From NCBI GenBank assembly GCA_023666975.1, contig JAMPAW010000022.1, forward strand, positions 1-35,912: DNA of 35,912 bases. The letters are read 5' to 3'. The stretch comes from Clostridium sp. GTDB lineage: Bacteria; Bacillota_A; Clostridia; Lachnospirales; Lachnospiraceae. The notes beneath the pieces were generated by a model. The model was given only the letters and a program-made list of their open reading frames with translations. It was not told the DNA's origin and ran no database searches. Made by a program: the position numbers and the translations under genes. Every line of letters starts with the position of its first letter. Position 1 is the first letter of the stretch. This document shows positions 32,983-35,912 of the stretch, in pieces.

Positions 32983-33801
32983 CTATTTGACCTTTAATTT
33001 GTACATTAAATCCCCTGCATAAGTGATTGGCAGATCGCCATACAGCTTAACATACAACTTTGCACCCTTTTTCAGCTTTCCACTATATAAAGTCTTATAT
33101 CCGTCTCCGTTCCTCGTCTGCATTCCATTAAGCCTTTTGGTGCCCTTCAGCGCCTCGGCATGCAGATAGTCCGCATCCGTTCTGGCCGAGGAAACCGTAA
33201 CCTGTATCTTATATTTGCCTGTCTTTGGTGCTTTAAATACATAATAATCCTCATCATTTTGCATGATTAAGCCAGTATATGTCTTTCCTTTTTTCAGCGT
33301 ATTGGCAGATTTTTTGTTATTATTATTTTCTTTTTCAAAGTTTTTGGGGGTCACGGTAGTAATCTTAATGTCATAGTGAATGACGACATTATCCTTCAAT
33401 ATCGTATCTGCCTCATTGACGATAGCGAAATCAACCACAGTGCCCTTCTTAAATGAATACTTTACCGACCTTTCACATTCTCCATTGTATATAAAATAGT
33501 CTTTTTCCAAGATTTCATTGTTCACAGACATATTAACGTCAAAATAAAAGGTTGCATTCAGCCGTTCTCCGTCAACGGTGCAGTAAGTCGGAGTAACCTC
33601 ATAATAGAAATAGCCCTTGTCCGGCATCACATAACTTACATGTGGGGTTGTTCCTTTTTCAAAGGATAACGAATATGTCCTGCCTGCCTCCAAGGTCACC
33701 GTCTCTGCATGAGCCTCCAATCCATTCACGCAGATACACAGCATAACCGTCAAACACATCGTCGTCAATACAGTATCCAAAACGCTCTTCAACTTCCTCA
33801 T
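32983..33801 (-). CDS. Secreted protein with pre-peptidase-like beta domain
   Basis: 272 residues beginning with a Sec signal peptide (basic MRKLKS, hydrophobic TVLTTMCLTVMLCICVNGL, cleavage near AHAET). The mature part has a beta-rich N-terminal region, an Asn/Lys linker (about 155-170, ENNNNKKSANTLKKGK) and a C-terminal domain resembling bacterial pre-peptidase C-terminal (PPC) modules, with NDEDYYVFKAPKTGKYKI typical. No catalytic domain or anchor signal is visible. Probably extracellular; function unknown. GAGGAGGAG precedes the ATG. Confidence 0.75.
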   Translation of the reverse strand: MRKLKSVLDTVLTTMCLTVMLCICVNGLEAHAETVTLEAGRTYSLSFEKGTTPHVSYVMPDKGYFYYEVTPTYCTVDGERLNATFYFDVNMSVNNEILEKDYFIYNGECERSVKYSFKKGTVVDFAIVNEADTILKDNVVIHYDIKITTVTPKNFEKENNNNKKSANTLKKGKTYTGLIMQNDEDYYVFKAPKTGKYKIQVTVSSARTDADYLHAEALKGTKRLNGMQTRNGDGYKTLYSGKLKKGAKLYVKLYGDLPITYAGDLMYKLKVK

Positions 33802-33912
33802 TTGCTTCTCCTCCTCATATTGTAATCACACGATAACTTTTTCAATTATAGCATAGTTTACTTTACTGTACAACCATTCTGCTCTCTATTTTGTCATTTA
33901 TAAAGGCTGGGA

Positions 33913-34827
33913 CTAATCCCGCCTAATCACCACACTCAACCGAAACATCCCCTCCGCATATTGTGCCTGCACACGGTACCCAAGCTGCTCGGCTAAGCAC
34001 TTTACGACATAAAGTCCCAGTCCGCTTCCCTCATTGCTTCTTGCCATTCCCCGGTAAAAAGGCTCAAATACCCGGCTGACATCAAAATCTGCCCCGTCCT
34101 TTAGGTCATTTTCCATGACAAGCACGACCTGTTCGTTCTCACAGACTGCCCGCAGCCCGACATAGCTCTTCACATATTTGCGGACATTGGAAAATAAATT
34201 CTCAACCATGCGTTTTAAATAATGCTCATTGGTCTCCAAAAACACGTCCTCTGCCGGAAGCGAAAAATCCGTTTGCAGTCCCTGCTGCTGCATCCAGTCA
34301 TACTGCTGCAAAATGCACTCCGATAAAAAGTTTCCCAAATGAACCGAAGAAATTTCCAAATCTTCTCCCTTTGCCTCAAGAGCAGATATTTCAAAAAAAT
34401 CATCGGACAAAAGCTTCAGATAGCTAATCTTTTTCATTGCGATATCCAGATACTCCCTGTCCTCGTCCGATAAATTCCCATTTTTGCCAAGAAACTGCAA
34501 ATACCCGTTTGCGGCGGTCAGCGGTGTCCGAAAATCATGGGAAATCCCTGCAATGACATTATTTAGCTGCCGGCGGTCGCCTGCATACTGCTGTATCAGG
34601 CTTTTTTGCAAATCCATATATTCATTCAGGGCATCTGCAAGCCCTAAGATATCCCGGTTAAAATAATCCACCGTTACCGGTCGGTTATAATCCCCAGCCG
34701 TGTGCTTTTTTACCGCCACGGTAAACCGCCTGATCTGCTGTTTATACTGGTATAGCCGTGCGAAGGCCACGAGCAGAGCCAATGCCAATATAGCGGCTGC
34801 CAGATAAATTCCCATGCGTTCTGTCAT
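33913..34827 (-). CDS. Sensor histidine kinase
   Basis: 304 residues. One N-terminal membrane span (about 7-25), a HAMP-like linker, the phospho-acceptor H97 in GISHDFRTPLTAANGYLQF, N-box ENLFSNVRKYV and G2 box GSGLGLYVVKCLA. The G1 region (VMENDLKDGADFD) is degenerate. With almost no extracellular part it probably senses membrane or cytoplasmic cues. No response regulator gene is next to it; a tiny overlapping reading frame (34824-34913) precedes it. GGGAG lies in front of the ATG. Confidence 0.88.
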   Translation of the reverse strand: MTERMGIYLAAAILALALLVAFARLYQYKQQIRRFTVAVKKHTAGDYNRPVTVDYFNRDILGLADALNEYMDLQKSLIQQYAGDRRQLNNVIAGISHDFRTPLTAANGYLQFLGKNGNLSDEDREYLDIAMKKISYLKLLSDDFFEISALEAKGEDLEISSVHLGNFLSECILQQYDWMQQQGLQTDFSLPAEDVFLETNEHYLKRMVENLFSNVRKYVKSYVGLRAVCENEQVVLVMENDLKDGADFDVSRVFEPFYRGMARSNEGSGLGLYVVKCLAEQLGYRVQAQYAEGMFRLSVVIRRD

Positions 34828-34913
34828 TTATGTTCTCCCGCCTTCCTAAGCATCCATTCATCACCACCAAACACTTTCCCCTCCGTATAGCAGACATCAT
34901 CTGAATTTGCCAT
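34824..34913 (-). CDS. Possible 29-residue peptide coupled to the kinase gene
   Basis: Begins MANSDDVCYTEGKVFGGDEW and ends with a TGA that overlaps the kinase ATG (ATGA). AAGG lies 11 bases before its ATG. Overlap of this kind suggests translational coupling, but the frame is short and has no recognised homologue. Confidence 0.3.
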   Translation of the reverse strand: MANSDDVCYTEGKVFGGDEWMLRKAGEHK

Positions 34914-34940
34914 AAGAAAATACCTTCTAAAACCCTCACT

Positions 34941-35288
34941 TCATACATTTTCTTCGGCAATTTCCTCCAGATAAAAATCGTCCATGCAGCAGCGACCGTT
35001 TGTGTAGACAAGCAGCGGAAATTCACTGTAATACGGTATTCCTGCTTCCCTTAAAATCATGCCAATATTCTGGCGGTCTGATGGGACTACCCGCTCCTTG
35101 ACAAATCGCCTTGCCCATTTGTCCTCAATCACCCGGATTCCTTTCCGTGCAAGGATTCCCGGAATTGCCGGTAAGTCGTCCGGTGATACCGAATCCGGAA
35201 TCGTAATCATATATTCGTCATGCTCCTCATCATAGGAAAGAATCGCATATTCATCTACCGGTGACGGTACATTATCATCTTTAATCAA
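34941..35288 (-). CDS. Small hypothetical protein next to HipA-like kinase
   Basis: About 115 residues. It is acidic, has Val/Ile-rich strands and no membrane span. Recognisable stretches are EYAILSYDEEHDEYMITIPD and DRQNIGMILREAGIPYYSEF; I do not know the family. The start is uncertain: TTG at 35288 lies 4 bases after GAGGAG, while another TTG at 35300 lies upstream of that site. The gene overlaps or abuts the HipA-like gene's stop codon (35281), so the two are probably co-transcribed and may work together, as small partners often do with HipA-like kinases. Confidence 0.55.
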   Translation of the reverse strand: MIKDDNVPSPVDEYAILSYDEEHDEYMITIPDSVSPDDLPAIPGILARKGIRVIEDKWARRFVKERVVPSDRQNIGMILREAGIPYYSEFPLLVYTNGRCCMDDFYLEEIAEENV

Positions 35289-35912
35289 AAATCTCCTCAA
35301 TATGCTTCGCCCTCTCTTTCACCATCGCTTCTATGCAGTTCCAGTACTGCTCCGGCACTGCCGCATTTTCCGATTCCGAAATCATCTGTTCTAAACCTTT
35401 AAACAATATCTTTTTGTCAAAAGGAATCCCTGCCGCATAGGCTAACATTTTTTCCGGTACTTTTCTTAAATTCTCGAAAAGGGAAATGCTGCCGACAAAA
35501 TTGTTAACCGGGCCATCCTTCAACCGGTCAAACTGTTCCATTGCCTCCCCGTCATGATAGCAGGAAAACAGCAGTGACAGTCCGTTATCAAACAACGGTG
35601 CCAGCCGGTATATCCCCTTTTTCTCCAAAACTTCTATATTCGCGCCATGACGGTCACGGTTGCAAATCAGATAGTCCAACAGAAAGACCTGATAAAAATA
35701 GTCTTCCCATTGATTACGCATAATAAATGACCATATATCTTCTTCCGGTTCCCGATTCACTTCATAATAGGTCTCAAAAGTCAGCTTATGCTCTCCCGGC
35801 TTTTTAAAATCGGCTGACCGTGTCAGCCAGACTGTATATATTTTTCCCCCGACATTCACCTTTGCCGGTATCAGTTCATAGTGTAAATGCGGAATATGCA
35901 GTGCATCTGCAA
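35281..35912 (-). CDS. HipA-like kinase, C-terminal part (cut by window edge)
   Basis: The frame is open to the right edge, so the gene begins beyond the window. About 210 residues are visible. FLLDYLICNRDRHGANIEVL followed by RLAPLFDNGLSLLF is the catalytic loop (Asp in NRDRHGAN) and metal-binding FDNG motif of the HipA/CtkA serine-threonine kinase fold. A GTG near 35859 could start translation, but the upstream in-frame segment (ADALHIPHLHYELIPAKV) looks like the same family, so the gene is longer. HipA-type kinases act in toxin-antitoxin systems or as stress kinases; the role here is not known. Confidence 0.8.
   Translation of the reverse strand, partial: ADALHIPHLHYELIPAKVNVGGKIYTVWLTRSADFKKPGEHKLTFETYYEVNREPEEDIWSFIMRNQWEDYFYQVFLLDYLICNRDRHGANIEVLEKKGIYRLAPLFDNGLSLLFSCYHDGEAMEQFDRLKDGPVNNFVGSISLFENLRKVPEKMLAYAAGIPFDKKILFKGLEQMISESENAAVPEQYWNCIEAMVKERAKHIEEIFD

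Overview
The window looks like a chromosomal segment of a low-to-moderate GC member of the Clostridia, most likely a Lachnospiraceae species. The evidence is strong AGGAGG-type ribosome binding sites, a HrcA/CIRCE-type heat-shock operator, a reverse-domain-order rubrerythrin, a DUF6465-type protein with a Lys/Ala-rich tail, a ThrH-type phosphatase, TrpB2, and an ammonium transporter fused to PII. This is inference from gene content; no rRNA or tRNA gene was seen.

Layout. 1-9.9 kb: a divergent clpX paralogue, an AraC-type regulator, an amt-PII fusion with a terminator-like hairpin in its leader, an AIM24-family protein, proC, a histone-tail-like DUF6465 protein, rubrerythrin with Fur/PerR-like palindromes near its promoter, and a murF-HAD phosphatase pair. 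10-14 kb: an O-acetylhomoserine sulfhydrylase-like enzyme, then a 6-phospho-beta-glucosidase with a ROK kinase. 14-16 kb: a small sigma factor operon with membrane proteins; the sigma gene lacks a canonical start codon at its ribosome binding site. 16-19.7 kb: trpB2, nth, thrH and CIRCE-controlled hsp20. 19.8-22.4 kb: a YtrA-type GntR regulator, ABC ATPase and two membrane proteins. 22.5-26.5 kb: a defence or DNA-damage region. 26.8-32.2 kb: a five-gene dlt-like operon. 32.2-35.9 kb: an XRE-like regulator, a secreted protein, a lone histidine kinase and a HipA-like kinase cut by the window edge.

The most unusual part is 22.5-26.5 kb. One 788-residue protein joins a UvrD-type helicase, a PD-(D/E)xK nuclease domain resembling the HsdR N-terminus, and a C-terminal LexA/S24 self-cleaving domain with the Ala-Gly cleavage site and the Ser/Lys dyad in place. 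Between it and a MutT-type Nudix gene lies an AbiF/Abi_2 HEPN gene with its own promoter and a short structured, terminator-ended RNA in front. The cassette is bracketed by 38-bp direct repeats (36/38 identical). The right repeat is the 3' end of the helicase gene; the left copy still encodes the same last ten residues and stop next to the Nudix gene. The simplest reading is that the AbiF cassette was inserted into an older helicase-Nudix operon.

The dlt-like operon (adenylating ligase, group IV PLP decarboxylase, carrier protein, MBOAT acyltransferase, SGNH-like protein) suggests a variant of surface D-alanylation in which the activated amino acid is decarboxylated, perhaps while carrier-bound, before transfer. 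Two copies of a dispersed palindromic repeat sit in the 3' intergenic regions of unrelated genes, one of them nested inside a terminator-like stem.
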